From NCBI GenBank assembly GCA_022769285.1, contig JALEKD010000032.1, forward strand, positions 62,001-126,000: DNA of 64,000 nucleotides. Reading direction: 5' to 3'. Positions 37,735 to 47,869 of this stretch are shown here, piece by piece. Position 1 is the stretch's first letter; each line of letters starts with the position of its first letter. Origin of the DNA: Prevotella sp. Its GTDB lineage: Bacteria > Bacteroidota > Bacteroidia > Bacteroidales > Bacteroidaceae. Below the pieces are notes generated by a model. The model was not told where the DNA came from. It was given only the letters and a program-made list of their open reading frames with translations, and ran no database searches. A program made the translations under genes and the position numbers.

Positions 37735-38823
37735 ATGGCTAACATAAACAATAATTACTGTGTTATACTGGCTGGTGGTAAGGGGCGCCGCCTCTGGCCG
37801 TGCAGCCGTGAACAGTATCCCAAGCAATTCATCGACTTCTTCGGCAGTGGCCGCACGCTGCTCCAGCAGACGTTTGACCGCATGCACCGGCTGCTGCCTC
37901 TGGACAACATATACATCAACACTAATCAGTCCTACATGGACTTGGTGCGCCAGCAGCTGCCCGAGGTGGCACCTGACCATATCATGGCCGAGCCCATACA
38001 CCGCAATACGGCGCCCAGCATAGCCTGGGCGTGTCACCGGATAAGCCATCTGAACCCCAAGGCCAACTTGCTGGCCATACCGTCGGACCAGATAGTGCTG
38101 GACGAGGCTGCCTTCGGGCGCAATGTCAACGAGGGATTCGACTTTGTATCGGCCAACGACTGCCTGCTTACCATGGGCGTAAAGCCCACCCGTCCGGAGC
38201 CAGGCTATGGCTACATCCAGCAGGGTGAAGTGACCCGTGGCGAAGTGTACCGTGTACAGTCGTTTACCGAGAAGCCCGACCGCGACTTCGCCCGCATGTT
38301 CTACGAGAGCGGCGAGTTCTTCTGGAACACGGGTATGTTCTTAGCTAACATCCCATTCTTGTTCCACACCTTCTGCCAGATGCTCCCGCTGGTACTGCGA
38401 CGGCTCGACATGGCCCATCCGTCGTGGACCATCGAGGAGGAAGACCGCTATGTCACCGAGAACTTCCCCTCGTACCCCAACATGTCTATCGAGCGGGGCA
38501 TACTGGAGAAGTCGGAGAATGTATATGTCATGAGGTGCAACTTCGGGTGGGCCGACGTGGGCACCTGGCACAACATCTACGAGGCCATGAGCCGCACGGA
38601 GGGCGACAACGTGGTCATAGACTCTGACGTGATAGCCGACGGGGCACACAACAATATCATCAAACTACCCAAGGGCCGTCTGGGGGTCATCAACGGACTT
38701 GACGGGTTCATCGTGGCCGAAGAGGGCAACGTGCTGCTCATCTGCCGCAAGGAGGACTCGTCGGCGCTGATACGCAAGTATGTCTACGACCTGCAAATGA
38801 AGCGTGGCGACGACTATGTATAA
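37735..38823 (+). CDS. manC: Mannose-1-phosphate guanylyltransferase
   Basis: Makes GDP-mannose from mannose-1-phosphate and GTP, for mannose and fucose in glycans. 362 residues: nucleotidyltransferase domain with LAGGKGRRLWP (12-22), YPKQF, IPSDQ, GYGYIQ and FTEKPD, and an N-terminal end of the short type without the isomerase domain found in bifunctional ManC. ATG at 37735 (MANINNNY) follows the promoter; the frame is open back to 37354 across the tRNA. The SH3 gene follows after 19 bases. Confidence 0.95.
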   Translation: MANINNNYCVILAGGKGRRLWPCSREQYPKQFIDFFGSGRTLLQQTFDRMHRLLPLDNIYINTNQSYMDLVRQQLPEVAPDHIMAEPIHRNTAPSIAWACHRISHLNPKANLLAIPSDQIVLDEAAFGRNVNEGFDFVSANDCLLTMGVKPTRPEPGYGYIQQGEVTRGEVYRVQSFTEKPDRDFARMFYESGEFFWNTGMFLANIPFLFHTFCQMLPLVLRRLDMAHPSWTIEEEDRYVTENFPSYPNMSIERGILEKSENVYVMRCNFGWADVGTWHNIYEAMSRTEGDNVVIDSDVIADGAHNNIIKLPKGRLGVINGLDGFIVAEEGNVLLICRKEDSSALIRKYVYDLQMKRGDDYV

Positions 38824-38842
38824 CCTTATTATATTATAGGAT

Positions 38843-39286
38843 ATGACAACTGGAAAATTCTGGCTCGCTTGCCTGGTAGCCATGGCAGGTCTGAGCGCAC
38901 AGGCGCAGTCTACGCAAACGGTCAAGATGGTAGTAACCGCCAATGGCGATGCCTATGAGTATCTGGGTGAGAGTGCTGACAAGTACCATGTTATGGGACA
39001 AGACGACGGATGGGTGGACAAGACGACCAGCAAGATAGAACTCTGGTCGGCCGCCAAGGGCAAGGGCTGGGTCTGCGGCCGCAAGGCCAACGGCACGGTA
39101 AACATACGCCAGCGCCCCGACACCCACGCGCCCGTAATAGGCCAACTGGTAAGTCAGAAAGGCGACATACCTGACTCGGCCAGGTGCTTAGGCGTAGAGG
39201 ATGGCTGGTACCGGGTGGGCTACAACGGCACCACAGGCTATGTAAAGGCATCGGTGGCCCACTGGAGAGCCCGGTCGATAGACTGA
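38843..39286 (+). CDS. Exported protein with SH3b domain
   Basis: 147 residues with a signal peptide (ending SAQAQ at 22). The C-terminal part (about 70-145) is a bacterial SH3 domain: VNIRQRPDTHAPVIGQL, then DGWYRVGYNGTTGYVKASV. These domains bind peptidoglycan or proteins. Nineteen bases after manC, so probably the same transcript. No enzyme domain is present. Function unknown. Confidence 0.85.
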   Translation: MTTGKFWLACLVAMAGLSAQAQSTQTVKMVVTANGDAYEYLGESADKYHVMGQDDGWVDKTTSKIELWSAAKGKGWVCGRKANGTVNIRQRPDTHAPVIGQLVSQKGDIPDSARCLGVEDGWYRVGYNGTTGYVKASVAHWRARSID

Positions 39287-39331
39287 ACATACTGCCGGCA
39301 TAGGCCGGAGCCACTAATCGTATAAGGTAAA

Positions 39332-39418
39332 GAGGCCCGCACCGTCAGGACGGGCCTCAACGCAAAACCGCCGATACGCTGTCGGCTCCCCATGGGGGCG
39401 ATGGCGTATCGGCGGTTT
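39332..39418. terminator. Double hairpin terminator between convergent genes
   Basis: First stem GAGGCCCG/CGGGCCTC (39332-39339 with 39351-39358). Second stem AAACCGCCGATACGC with its exact complement (39365-39379 with 39404-39418), 15 bases, flanked by A on the left and T on the right. It lies between the SH3 gene (plus) and the HIT gene (minus). Confidence 0.85.
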
Positions 39419-39453
39419 GGTGTATGCGCAGGTCTGAACCAGACCTGCGGGCA

Positions 39454-39855
39454 TCAGAGTTTCTTAAACTCGGCGTAGATGCGGTCGGCTATGGCCTGCA
39501 TCTCGTCGGCCTCTAACTTGAGGTGCTCTTTGCGGAAGTCTACATCGGCCTCCGAGTTGATAGGCATCAGATGGATATGAGCGTGAGGCACCTCCAGGCC
39601 CAGCACCACCTGTGCCACCTTCTTGCAGGGGAAAGCGGCGCGTATGGCGGTGGCCACCTTCTTAGCGAAAAGCTGGAAAGCAGCTAACTCCTGGTCGTCC
39701 ATGTCAAAGATATAGTCGACCTCCTTACGCGGGATGACCAGCGTGTGGCCCTTGGTGAGGGGACTTATGTCGAGAAAGGCGTAAAAGTCGGCGCTCTCGG
39801 CACACTTGTAGCTCGGAATCTCTCCTGCGGCTATCTTAGAAAATATCGTGGCCAT
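39454..39855 (-). CDS. HIT-family nucleotide hydrolase
   Basis: 133 residues. The histidine triad reads HAHIH at 91-95 after QVVLGLEVP, with the conserved FLDISPLTKGHTLVIP at about 27-42. HIT proteins of this type cut adenosine phosphoramidates and related AMP conjugates. Start at 39855 (MATIFSKIAAGEIPS). It lies directly after greA, 1 base apart, so the two are one transcript; the greA-HIT pair is common in Bacteroidetes. Confidence 0.93.
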   Translation of the reverse strand: MATIFSKIAAGEIPSYKCAESADFYAFLDISPLTKGHTLVIPRKEVDYIFDMDDQELAAFQLFAKKVATAIRAAFPCKKVAQVVLGLEVPHAHIHLMPINSEADVDFRKEHLKLEADEMQAIADRIYAEFKKL

Positions 39856-39856
39856 A

Positions 39857-40324
39857 TTATTCGATTGAGATTTTGTCGATACGCAGGCGGATAAGCCCGC
39901 TGGGGATTTTAATTTCGGCCACGTCGCCCACTTTCTTGTTGAGCAAGCCCTTGGCAATAGGCGTCTGGATAGAGATTTTGCCCTCGCGGAGATTGGCCTC
40001 GCTCTCGCTCACGATGGTATAGGTCATCTTGGCCTGGTTGGCCAGGTTAGTCATCTCCACCTTGGACATAATCTGTACCATGTCGGTGCTCAGACGCGAC
40101 ACGTCGACTATCTTAGCCTCTGCGATGGTCAGTTTCATCTTGTTTATTTTACTCTCAAGGTGCGCCTGGGCCTCCTTGGCGGCATCGTACTCTGAATTCT
40201 CGCTCAGGTCACCCTTGTCACGGGCTTCAGCTATTGCGGCTGATGCCTTGGGACGTTCTACTGCTTCGAGCCTGTGAAGCTCGGCCACGAGTTTATCGTA
40301 GCCCTCTTGCGACATGTAAGCCAT
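39857..40324 (-). CDS. greA: Transcription elongation factor GreA
   Basis: Rescues stalled RNA polymerase by stimulating RNA cleavage. 155 residues: N-terminal coiled coil (1-75; DKGDLSENSEYDAAKE carries the acidic tip residues) and C-terminal FKBP-like domain (80-155; SIQTPIAKGLLNKKVGD). Starts at 40324 (MAYMSQEGYDKL); the frame is open far upstream but the promoter at 40447-40478 lies in that extension. Leader of about 115 bases. Confidence 0.96.
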   Translation of the reverse strand: MAYMSQEGYDKLVAELHRLEAVERPKASAAIAEARDKGDLSENSEYDAAKEAQAHLESKINKMKLTIAEAKIVDVSRLSTDMVQIMSKVEMTNLANQAKMTYTIVSESEANLREGKISIQTPIAKGLLNKKVGDVAEIKIPSGLIRLRIDKISIE

Positions 40325-40446
40325 AATACTTGTTATGTTTTTTATTAGTTCAACTTGTGCCGAGAACAATAAAATAATGGAACCCCGACAGCCCTTTAGC
40401 CTTGCCGAAATTCCAACTACTACAGTTCTCGTACTTAATAACGTTG

Positions 40447-40478
40447 CAAAGGTAGCACAAATTTGGATATAAAACAAA
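40447..40478 (-). promoter_or_regulatory. Consensus promoter of greA
   Basis: Minus strand: TTTG (40475-40478), 20 bases, TACCTTTG (40447-40454). Confidence 0.75.
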
Positions 40479-40716
40479 ATAAAAACTGATATTTTTTGTT
40501 TTTCAGCGCTTTTTGATGATTTACACAGGACTGGAGAGGGCGGACATGGGGGGCGAGACCACCGTATATAGTAAGGTGAGGGCCGACAGAAGTACAGCAA
40601 GGGCTACCAGGGCTCGTATAGTGCTCATTCTTAACGAGTTGATTGATTTATGTCAAGAAAGTTACCATCGCTGTTATTTCCGCAGCCATTTGCTTGGCGA
40701 TATGGGCCATTAGCAC

Positions 40717-40797
40717 TATCTTTGCAACGTGTTTTTCATAGTATTAGATTTAAGGTTAACAAGGTTTTGGACTCAGCGGAGTCCATTTTTTTTGCCC
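40717..40797 (+). ncRNA. Compact promoter-to-terminator unit, putative small RNA
   Basis: TATCTTTG (40717-40724), with TTGG 19 bases upstream at 40694-40697, would start an RNA near 40731. About 40 bases later GGACTC-AGCG-GAGTCC forms a tight hairpin (from about 40769) followed by ATTTTTTTT, a strong terminator. The RNA would be about 65 bases, with TATTAGATTTAAGGTTAAC in its middle, and has no ORF. I have a sense of having seen this leader-like sequence in other Bacteroidales but cannot name a family. It could be a small RNA or a remnant attenuator. Confidence 0.5.
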
Positions 40798-40850
40798 CTA
40801 ACCCAAGTAAACACTATGAGCAGCATGCCCAAATAGACAGATAGCCGCCC

Positions 40851-41097
40851 CCAAGCCCTCCAAGGAGGTTGTAAATTAGCCTGTGTAGAAATTGCGGTCG
40901 CCGCGATGTCAAAGGAAACACCCCCTGACATCACAAAGACCGACCTTTAGCTTTCTAATGACGGCTCCCAGCCCGCTAAAGACGGCTCCCAGCACCGCAA
41001 AGGCCGGTCTTTGCAGATGGAGTGATAGTTTCTGACATATCAGAGAGACACTCTGTTCTCCTGTTTGCTATTTTACATCCCCCTTGGGAGGGCCTGG
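40851..41097. repeat. Imperfect inverted repeats around TIR repeat copy D
   Basis: Left arm 40851-40880 (CCAAGCCCTCC, AAGGAGG, TTGTAAATTAGC) and right arm 41067-41097, read in reverse (CCAGGCCCTCCCAAGGGGGATGTAAAATAGC by parts), pair with about five differences. They enclose the shorter element at 40935-41012, so a miniature mobile element of about 245 bases is possible. No transposase frame is inside. Confidence 0.45.
40935..41012 (+). repeat. Dispersed TIR repeat, copy D (well kept)
   Basis: AAAGACCGACCTTTAG at the left and CAAAGGCCGGTCTTT at the right are inverted copies. Between them the unit TAATGACGGCTCCCAGC is followed by TAAAGACGGCTCCCAGC. With copy E it defines the family; the two differ at roughly a dozen of 78 bases. 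Confidence 0.8.
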
Positions 41098-41206
41098 AGG
41101 GCCGCCACCTGCTGCCTGGGGGGCCGCGCCCCTCTGTCTCGGGCCCCGAAAAGGGTGACAAAAGGGTGGCGGCAAGGGCCGAAACACAACAAAAGGGCGT
41201 AATTAT

Positions 41207-41237
41207 TTTGTAATACACTTATTTTCATGTAATTTTG
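41207..41237 (+). promoter_or_regulatory. Consensus promoter of the SDR epimerase operon
   Basis: TTTG (41207-41210), 19 bases, TAATTTTG (41230-41237), 26 bases before the ATG at 41264. Confidence 0.8.
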
Positions 41238-41263
41238 CAGTCTGATTAAGAATTTCACCATTA

Positions 41264-42259
41264 ATGAAAATACTCGTAACGGGTGCCAGTGGCTTTATAG
41301 GCAGCTTCATTGTCGAAGAGGCGCTACGCCAGGGCATGGAAACATGGGCCGCCATCAGGCCCACCAGCTCCAAGAAATATCTGGCCGACCCGCGAATACA
41401 TTTTATCGAACTCGACTTCTCGTCGCAAGAACGCTTGGAGAACGCCCTGAGACCCCACACGTTCGACTATGTCATCCACGCTGCCGGGGTCACCAAGTGC
41501 CTGCACCCCGAGGACTTCTATGAGATCAACACCGAGGGCACCAAGCGGCTGGTAAAGGCCCTTATCAGCCTGCAGATGCCCATACACCGGTTTGTGTACC
41601 TCAGCTCGCTCAGCGTGATGGGCGCCATACGCGAGAAGCAGCCCTACCAGGAGATAACCGAACACGACTACCCACGGCCCAACACCGCCTACGGCAAAAG
41701 TAAGCTCAGGGCCGAACGATTCATCGAGTCGGTGGGCACCGGGTTCCCCTCGGTCATCCTGCGGCCCACCGGCGTGTACGGCCCGAGGGAGAAGGACTAC
41801 TACATGATGGCCAAGAGCATCAAGAAGCATGTAGACTTCGCCGTGGGGTTCCGCCGCCAGGACATCACGTTCGTCTATGTCAAGGACGTGGTACAGGCTG
41901 TGTTCCTAACCCTCAACCACGGCATGAACGGCCGCAAGTACTTTCTGAGCGACGGCAACGTGTACCGCTCGGCCGACTTCAGCAACCTGATACGGCGGGT
42001 ACTCGGCAATCCCTGGTGGATACGTATCACCGCGCCAGTGTGGTGCCTGCGCCTGGTAACGGGCGTGGCCGAGATGGTGGCCCAGGCCACGGGACACATC
42101 AGCGCGCTCAACCGCGACAAGTTTAACATACTGCGCCAGCGCAACTGGCGCTGCGACACCGAGCCCGCCATGGACGAGCTGGGCTATCACCCTCACTACG
42201 ACCTGGAAAGGGGCGTGGCCGAGACCATCGCCTGGTACCGACAGGAGGGATGGCTGTAA
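41264..42259 (+). CDS. Extended SDR, NAD-dependent epimerase/dehydratase family
   Basis: 331 residues. Rossmann NAD site GASGFIGSF at 7-15, active-site Ser in YLSSLSVMG and the YXXXK pair in YGKSK at about 145-149. The C-terminal part (TAPVWCLRLVTGVAEMVAQATG) has a hydrophobic stretch that could sit on a membrane. Sugar-nucleotide epimerase is the default guess, but extended SDRs also reduce 3-ketosphinganine or ceramide precursors in bacteria, and the next gene is Aur1-like. It begins an operon: the PAP2 gene follows after 27 bases. Confidence 0.88.
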   Translation: MKILVTGASGFIGSFIVEEALRQGMETWAAIRPTSSKKYLADPRIHFIELDFSSQERLENALRPHTFDYVIHAAGVTKCLHPEDFYEINTEGTKRLVKALISLQMPIHRFVYLSSLSVMGAIREKQPYQEITEHDYPRPNTAYGKSKLRAERFIESVGTGFPSVILRPTGVYGPREKDYYMMAKSIKKHVDFAVGFRRQDITFVYVKDVVQAVFLTLNHGMNGRKYFLSDGNVYRSADFSNLIRRVLGNPWWIRITAPVWCLRLVTGVAEMVAQATGHISALNRDKFNILRQRNWRCDTEPAMDELGYHPHYDLERGVAETIAWYRQEGWL

Positions 42260-42286
42260 GCAACGACCCTAAAACGATTTCGGATT

Positions 42287-43261
42287 TTGAAAACTATTAT
42301 CGACATATTCCGCATAGAGCGCTCGCCGCGCCGCGGACTGCTCGCCATGGAGTGGGTGGTCATGGGCTATACCGTGCTCACGCTGCTCATCATCCTGTTT
42401 ACCTACACCAAGCTGGCCAACCCCGACTCCATGATATGGGGACGCGCCCGGGCTGTGGCCATGACGCTGGCCCTGTGGATAGTGTACCGCATAGTGCCCT
42501 GCCGAGCCACCCTGCTTATCAGGGCGATGGGCCAGGTGGCGCTGCTGGCCTGGTGGTATCCCGATACGTACGAGATTAACCGCGTGCTGCCCAACCTGGA
42601 CCACGTGTTTGCCACCTGGGAGCAAGCCCTGTTTGGTTTCCAGCCCGCCCTTACCTTTGCCCGCACCGTGCCGTCGGTCGTGGTGTCCGAGCTGATGAGC
42701 CTGGGCTACGCTGCCTACTACCCCATGATAGTGCTGGTGCTGATGGTCTACTTCTTTGCCCGCTACCAGGAGTTCACGCGGTGTGCCTTTGTCATCATAG
42801 CCGCCTTCATGGTGTACTATGTGGTCTTTGACCTGCTACCAGTGGTCGGCCCCACCTATTACTATAAGGCGGTGGGCGTAGGGCCGATTGCGGCGGGCGT
42901 ATTCCCCAGCGTGGGCCACTACTTCAGTACCCACACCGCCTGCCTCACCACCCCGGGCTACGCCGACGGGTTCTTCTACCACCTGGTAGAAAACGCCAAG
43001 GCCGCCGGCGAACGTCCCACGGCCGCCTTTCCCAGCTCGCACGTCGGGGTGTCCACCATCTGCATGCTGCTGCTATGGCATGCGCGCCGGCGGACTCTCT
43101 TCTACACGCTACTGCCCATCTACATACTGCTGTGCCTGGCCACGGTGTACATCCAGGCCCACTATGCCATCGACGCCATAGCCGGTTTCATCACGGGCGC
43201 GGTTCTCTACGCCGTGCTGATGTACGCCATTCCCCTGTCTGCCGAGCGCCGCCGACGCTAA
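42287..43261 (+). CDS. Membrane PAP2-superfamily protein, Aur1-like
   Basis: 324 residues with about six membrane helices. Motifs: DLLPVVGPTYYY, FPSSHVGVST and HYAIDAIAGF, the order seen in the PAP2_3/Aur1 group (inositol-phosphorylceramide synthase-like phosphotransferases) rather than in soluble phosphatases. No ATG lies in frame upstream: the best start is TTG at 42287, with ATG at 42347 as alternative. It follows the SDR gene by 27 bases. Transfer of a phospho head group to a lipid is likely; ceramide is a possible acceptor because Bacteroidales make sphingolipids. Confidence 0.82.
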   Translation: MKTIIDIFRIERSPRRGLLAMEWVVMGYTVLTLLIILFTYTKLANPDSMIWGRARAVAMTLALWIVYRIVPCRATLLIRAMGQVALLAWWYPDTYEINRVLPNLDHVFATWEQALFGFQPALTFARTVPSVVVSELMSLGYAAYYPMIVLVLMVYFFARYQEFTRCAFVIIAAFMVYYVVFDLLPVVGPTYYYKAVGVGPIAAGVFPSVGHYFSTHTACLTTPGYADGFFYHLVENAKAAGERPTAAFPSSHVGVSTICMLLLWHARRRTLFYTLLPIYILLCLATVYIQAHYAIDAIAGFITGAVLYAVLMYAIPLSAERRRR

Positions 43262-43329
43262 GCACCCCGCGGCCGGGAGCCATACGCCCACAGGCCAGCA
43301 CCCTATAACGAATAACAACCCATAAGATA

Positions 43330-44658
<1,329 letters not shown>

Positions 44659-44709
44659 GCCGCGGGCAAAAAACTGCTGGTTTACCTTGCTTTTTCTACA
44701 CAAAAGACA

Positions 44710-44717
44710 TATCTTTG
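44710..44717 (+). promoter_or_regulatory. Promoter -7 box very close to the ABC exporter start
   Basis: TATCTTTG with TTGC 20 bases upstream (44687-44690). Transcription should start about 44721-44724, just before the ATG at 44725, so the message may be nearly leaderless; the in-frame ATG at 44737 is the alternative start. Confidence 0.55.
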
Positions 44718-44724
44718 TATCACT

Positions 44725-46554
44725 ATGAAGGAATTTATGCAAATCCTCAAGCGCTACCTGCCCCCCTATAAGCGCTTCCTGGTAGGCTCGGTGGTGTTTA
44801 ATATCCTTGCCGCGATATTAAACATCTTCTCCTTTGCCGCCATCATACCCATCCTACAGATACTGTTCAACACAGGCGAGTACAAGACGGTCACCACGCT
44901 CATGGCGTGGGACAGCGGTAGCCTCAAGGAGGTAATGGCCAACAACACCAGCTACTATGTCAACGAGCTGATAGCCATGACCAACCCCGTGACCACCCTG
45001 CTGCTCATCGGACTGCTGCTGGCTTTCATGACGTTTCTCAAGACGGGTGCCTACTTCCTCTCCTCGGCAGCCATCATACCCATGCGTACCGGTGTGGTAC
45101 GCGATATACGCAACGAGCTGTACCGCAAGATTACCACGCTGTCCCTGGGCTTCTTCAGTGAGGAACGCAAGGGCGACATCATAGCTCGCATGAGCGGCGA
45201 TGTACAAGAGATAGAAAATAGTATCATGGCCTGGATAGACATGCTTATCAAGAACCCCATCCTGATACTCTTCTACTTCTGCGCGCTTATCTTCATCAGC
45301 TGGAAGCTCACCCTCTTCACGCTGTTCTTCGTCCCCCTGTTCGGGTGGTTCATGGGCGCGGTAGGGCGCAAGCTCAAGGCCAACAGCATTACCGTCCAGG
45401 CACTGTGGAGCGACACCATGAGCCAGGTCGAGGAGACCTTAGGCGGACTGCGCATCATCAAGGCGTTCTGTGCCGAGGAGAAGATGGAGCGCCGCTTTGA
45501 CCGCACCAACAGCAGTTACCGCGACAGCCTCACCCGCGTTCAGATACGGCAGCAGGCGGCACATCCTATGAGCGAGTTCTTAGGTACTCTGATGATTGTC
45601 ATAGTACTCTGGTTTGGCGGCATCATGGTGCTGCGCAGTCACGCACTGAGCGGCCCCACCTTTATCTATTACTTGGTGATGCTCTACTCTATCATCAACC
45701 CGCTCAAAGAGTTCTCGCGTGCCAGCTACAACATCCCCAAGGGTCTGGCCAGCATGGAGCGCATAGACCGCATCCTCAACGCCGAGATTACTATCCGTGA
45801 GAAAGAGCACCCTGTACACATCCACAACCTGGAACACCAGATAGAATTTCGCCATGTGTCGTTCCGCTACGAACAGCAGTGGATTCTGAAGGACATCAAC
45901 CTGGTCATCCCAAAGGGCAAGACCGTGGCCCTGGTCGGGCAGAGCGGCTCGGGCAAGTCTACGCTGCTCGATCTCATCCCCCGGTACTACGATGTACAGG
46001 AGGGAGAGGTACTTATCGACGGGATAAACGTCAAGGACCTGGGCATACACGACCTGAGACAGCTCATAGGCAACGTGAACCAGGAGGCCATCCTCTTTAA
46101 CGACTCATTCTATAACAATATCACCTTCGGAGTGGAGAACGCCACCCGCGAGGAGGTAGAGCAGGCGGCCCGGATAGCCAATGCCTACGAGTTCATCACC
46201 GAGTCGGAGCACGGGTTCGAGACCAACATCGGCGACCGTGGCGGCCGTCTGAGCGGTGGCCAGCGCCAGCGCGTCAGCATAGCCCGCGCCATCCTGAAAA
46301 ACCCGCCTATCCTGATACTGGACGAGGCCACCTCGGCGCTGGACACCGAGAGTGAGCGGCTGGTGCAGGAGGCGCTGGAGCGGCTGATGAAGACACGTAC
46401 CACCATAGCCGTGGCTCACCGCCTGTCTACCATCAAGAGCGCTGACGAGATATGCGTGCTCCATGAGGGGCGCATCGTGGAGCACGGCACCCACGAGGAA
46501 CTGCTCTGTATAGATGGCTATTACAAGAAACTGCACGACATGCAGCAGGTATAA
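44725..46554 (+). CDS. ABC exporter of MsbA type (membrane domain plus ATPase)
   Basis: 609 residues, a homodimeric half-transporter. Six membrane helices lie in residues 15-330 with a long periplasmic loop after TM1. ATPase: Walker A GQSGSGKSTLLD (about 405), Q-loop NVNQEAILF, signature LSGGQRQRVS, Walker B ILDEATSALD and AHRLST. Such proteins flip lipid A core or phospholipid across the inner membrane. The next gene, an LpxL-like acyltransferase 7 bases away, supports a lipid substrate. Whether this is the essential MsbA of the cell or a relative cannot be told. Confidence 0.9.
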   Translation: MKEFMQILKRYLPPYKRFLVGSVVFNILAAILNIFSFAAIIPILQILFNTGEYKTVTTLMAWDSGSLKEVMANNTSYYVNELIAMTNPVTTLLLIGLLLAFMTFLKTGAYFLSSAAIIPMRTGVVRDIRNELYRKITTLSLGFFSEERKGDIIARMSGDVQEIENSIMAWIDMLIKNPILILFYFCALIFISWKLTLFTLFFVPLFGWFMGAVGRKLKANSITVQALWSDTMSQVEETLGGLRIIKAFCAEEKMERRFDRTNSSYRDSLTRVQIRQQAAHPMSEFLGTLMIVIVLWFGGIMVLRSHALSGPTFIYYLVMLYSIINPLKEFSRASYNIPKGLASMERIDRILNAEITIREKEHPVHIHNLEHQIEFRHVSFRYEQQWILKDINLVIPKGKTVALVGQSGSGKSTLLDLIPRYYDVQEGEVLIDGINVKDLGIHDLRQLIGNVNQEAILFNDSFYNNITFGVENATREEVEQAARIANAYEFITESEHGFETNIGDRGGRLSGGQRQRVSIARAILKNPPILILDEATSALDTESERLVQEALERLMKTRTTIAVAHRLSTIKSADEICVLHEGRIVEHGTHEELLCIDGYYKKLHDMQQV

Positions 46555-46561
46555 GGAGGCT

Positions 46562-47536
46562 ATGGCTATGATAATGCGCGTCATGTACCTGCTCACGTTC
46601 GGTGTCCTGTACACCCTCTCGCTGCTCCCGCTGCGTATCCTGTACCTGCTGAGCGACGGCCTCTGCCTGCTCGCCTACCGCGTGGTGGGCTACCGCCGCC
46701 GACTGGTACGCCAGCACCTGCGCGACTCCTTCCCCGACCGCACCGACCGCCAGCTGGCCGCCATAGAGCATGGTTTCTACGCCTGGTTCTGCGACTACAT
46801 CGTCGAGACGGTCAAACTCTTCTCCATGAGCCCCCGCCAGATGCGCCGCCGCATGGTATTCAAGGGCACCGACAAACTGAGCGAGGCCGTAGACCGCGGC
46901 CAGTCGTGCGGTGTCTACCTGGGGCACTTCTGCAACTGGGAGTGGATTACCTCGCTGCCCCTGTGGGTGTCGCCCAAGGGACAATGTACGCAGATATACC
47001 ACCCCCTGGAGAACCCGGAGTTTGACAGGCTCTTCCTCGGGCTGCGCTCGCGCTTCGGCGGAGTGAGCATTCCCATGGCCGAGACGCTCCGTCGCATAGC
47101 CGCTTACCGCGCGCGCAAGCAGCCCATCATCATGGGCTACATATCTGACCAGATACCGTTCTGGAACAACATTCACCACTGGCTCACGTTCCTCAACCAC
47201 GACACGCCGGTGCTCACGGGCAGCGAGAAGATTATCCGCGCTACTGGGCAAGCCACCTTCTACGCCGACGTGAGGCGCATCAGGCGCGGATATTACGAAT
47301 GTACGTTCGTGCCCATGACCATGCACCCCGAGGAGACCCACGAGTGGCAGCTCACCGACCAGTACTTCAGTCTGTTAGAGGCTTCTATCCGTCGGCAACC
47401 CGAGTGCTACCTGTGGACTCACAACCGCTGGAAGCGCACGCACGAAGAGTACAACCTGCGCCTGGACCCCAAGACGGGCCGCGTCAACATCACCGACTCT
47501 ATCGAGGACATCAAGCGGAGCAAGGGACTGCTCTGA
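46562..47536 (+). CDS. Lipid A/lysophospholipid acyltransferase, LpxL/HtrB family
   Basis: 324 residues with an N-terminal membrane anchor (residues 5-40). The catalytic HX4E box is HFCNWE at about 121-126, followed by PLENPEFD, and DQIPFWNN at about 197. These enzymes add acyl chains to Kdo2-lipid IVA at the inner membrane. ATG at 46562 is preceded by AAGGAGG, a rare clear Shine-Dalgarno-like run for this phylum, and follows the ABC gene by 7 bases; the pair is one transcript. A terminator follows at 47574. Confidence 0.92.
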   Translation: MAMIMRVMYLLTFGVLYTLSLLPLRILYLLSDGLCLLAYRVVGYRRRLVRQHLRDSFPDRTDRQLAAIEHGFYAWFCDYIVETVKLFSMSPRQMRRRMVFKGTDKLSEAVDRGQSCGVYLGHFCNWEWITSLPLWVSPKGQCTQIYHPLENPEFDRLFLGLRSRFGGVSIPMAETLRRIAAYRARKQPIIMGYISDQIPFWNNIHHWLTFLNHDTPVLTGSEKIIRATGQATFYADVRRIRRGYYECTFVPMTMHPEETHEWQLTDQYFSLLEASIRRQPECYLWTHNRWKRTHEEYNLRLDPKTGRVNITDSIEDIKRSKGLL

Positions 47537-47573
47537 CCATCGCCCCACAGCTGCCCCGGCAGCTGCAACCGTC

Positions 47574-47620
47574 ATAAAAGGCATACCGCTATCCCCCACG
47601 GGGGCGCGATATGCCTTTAT
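47574..47620 (+). terminator. Terminator of the ABC-acyltransferase operon
   Basis: ATAAAAGGCATA (47574-47585) pairs with TATGCCTTTAT (47610-47620), with a second inner stem CCCCC-ACG-GGGGG, 38 bases after the stop. Confidence 0.85.
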
Positions 47621-47869
47621 CATTCTTAGAGGTACCTGGGAGTCTGTTCCCCGTACCCCGGCTGCAGTCACAGGTGCTCTTACCAGGCTACAGGCTGAGA
47701 TTCTTCTTCATCAGGAGCGTCGCTTTCCAACGAACCATGCCTTGAAACCGATGGAGCAGCACACAATTCTTTCTCCATAGCGATTTTGAGCGAATCGGGA
47801 GCTACCTACTCTTCTTTCTTCATTGATAGTGATGTGTCAGTTATTATGGCAGCCCGTTCCCTGAGCCTG

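Noticed and set aside
40513..40844. Two small plus frames (66 and 64 codons) before the small RNA
   Set aside because: They cross the greA promoter region and the small-RNA terminator, with no family features.
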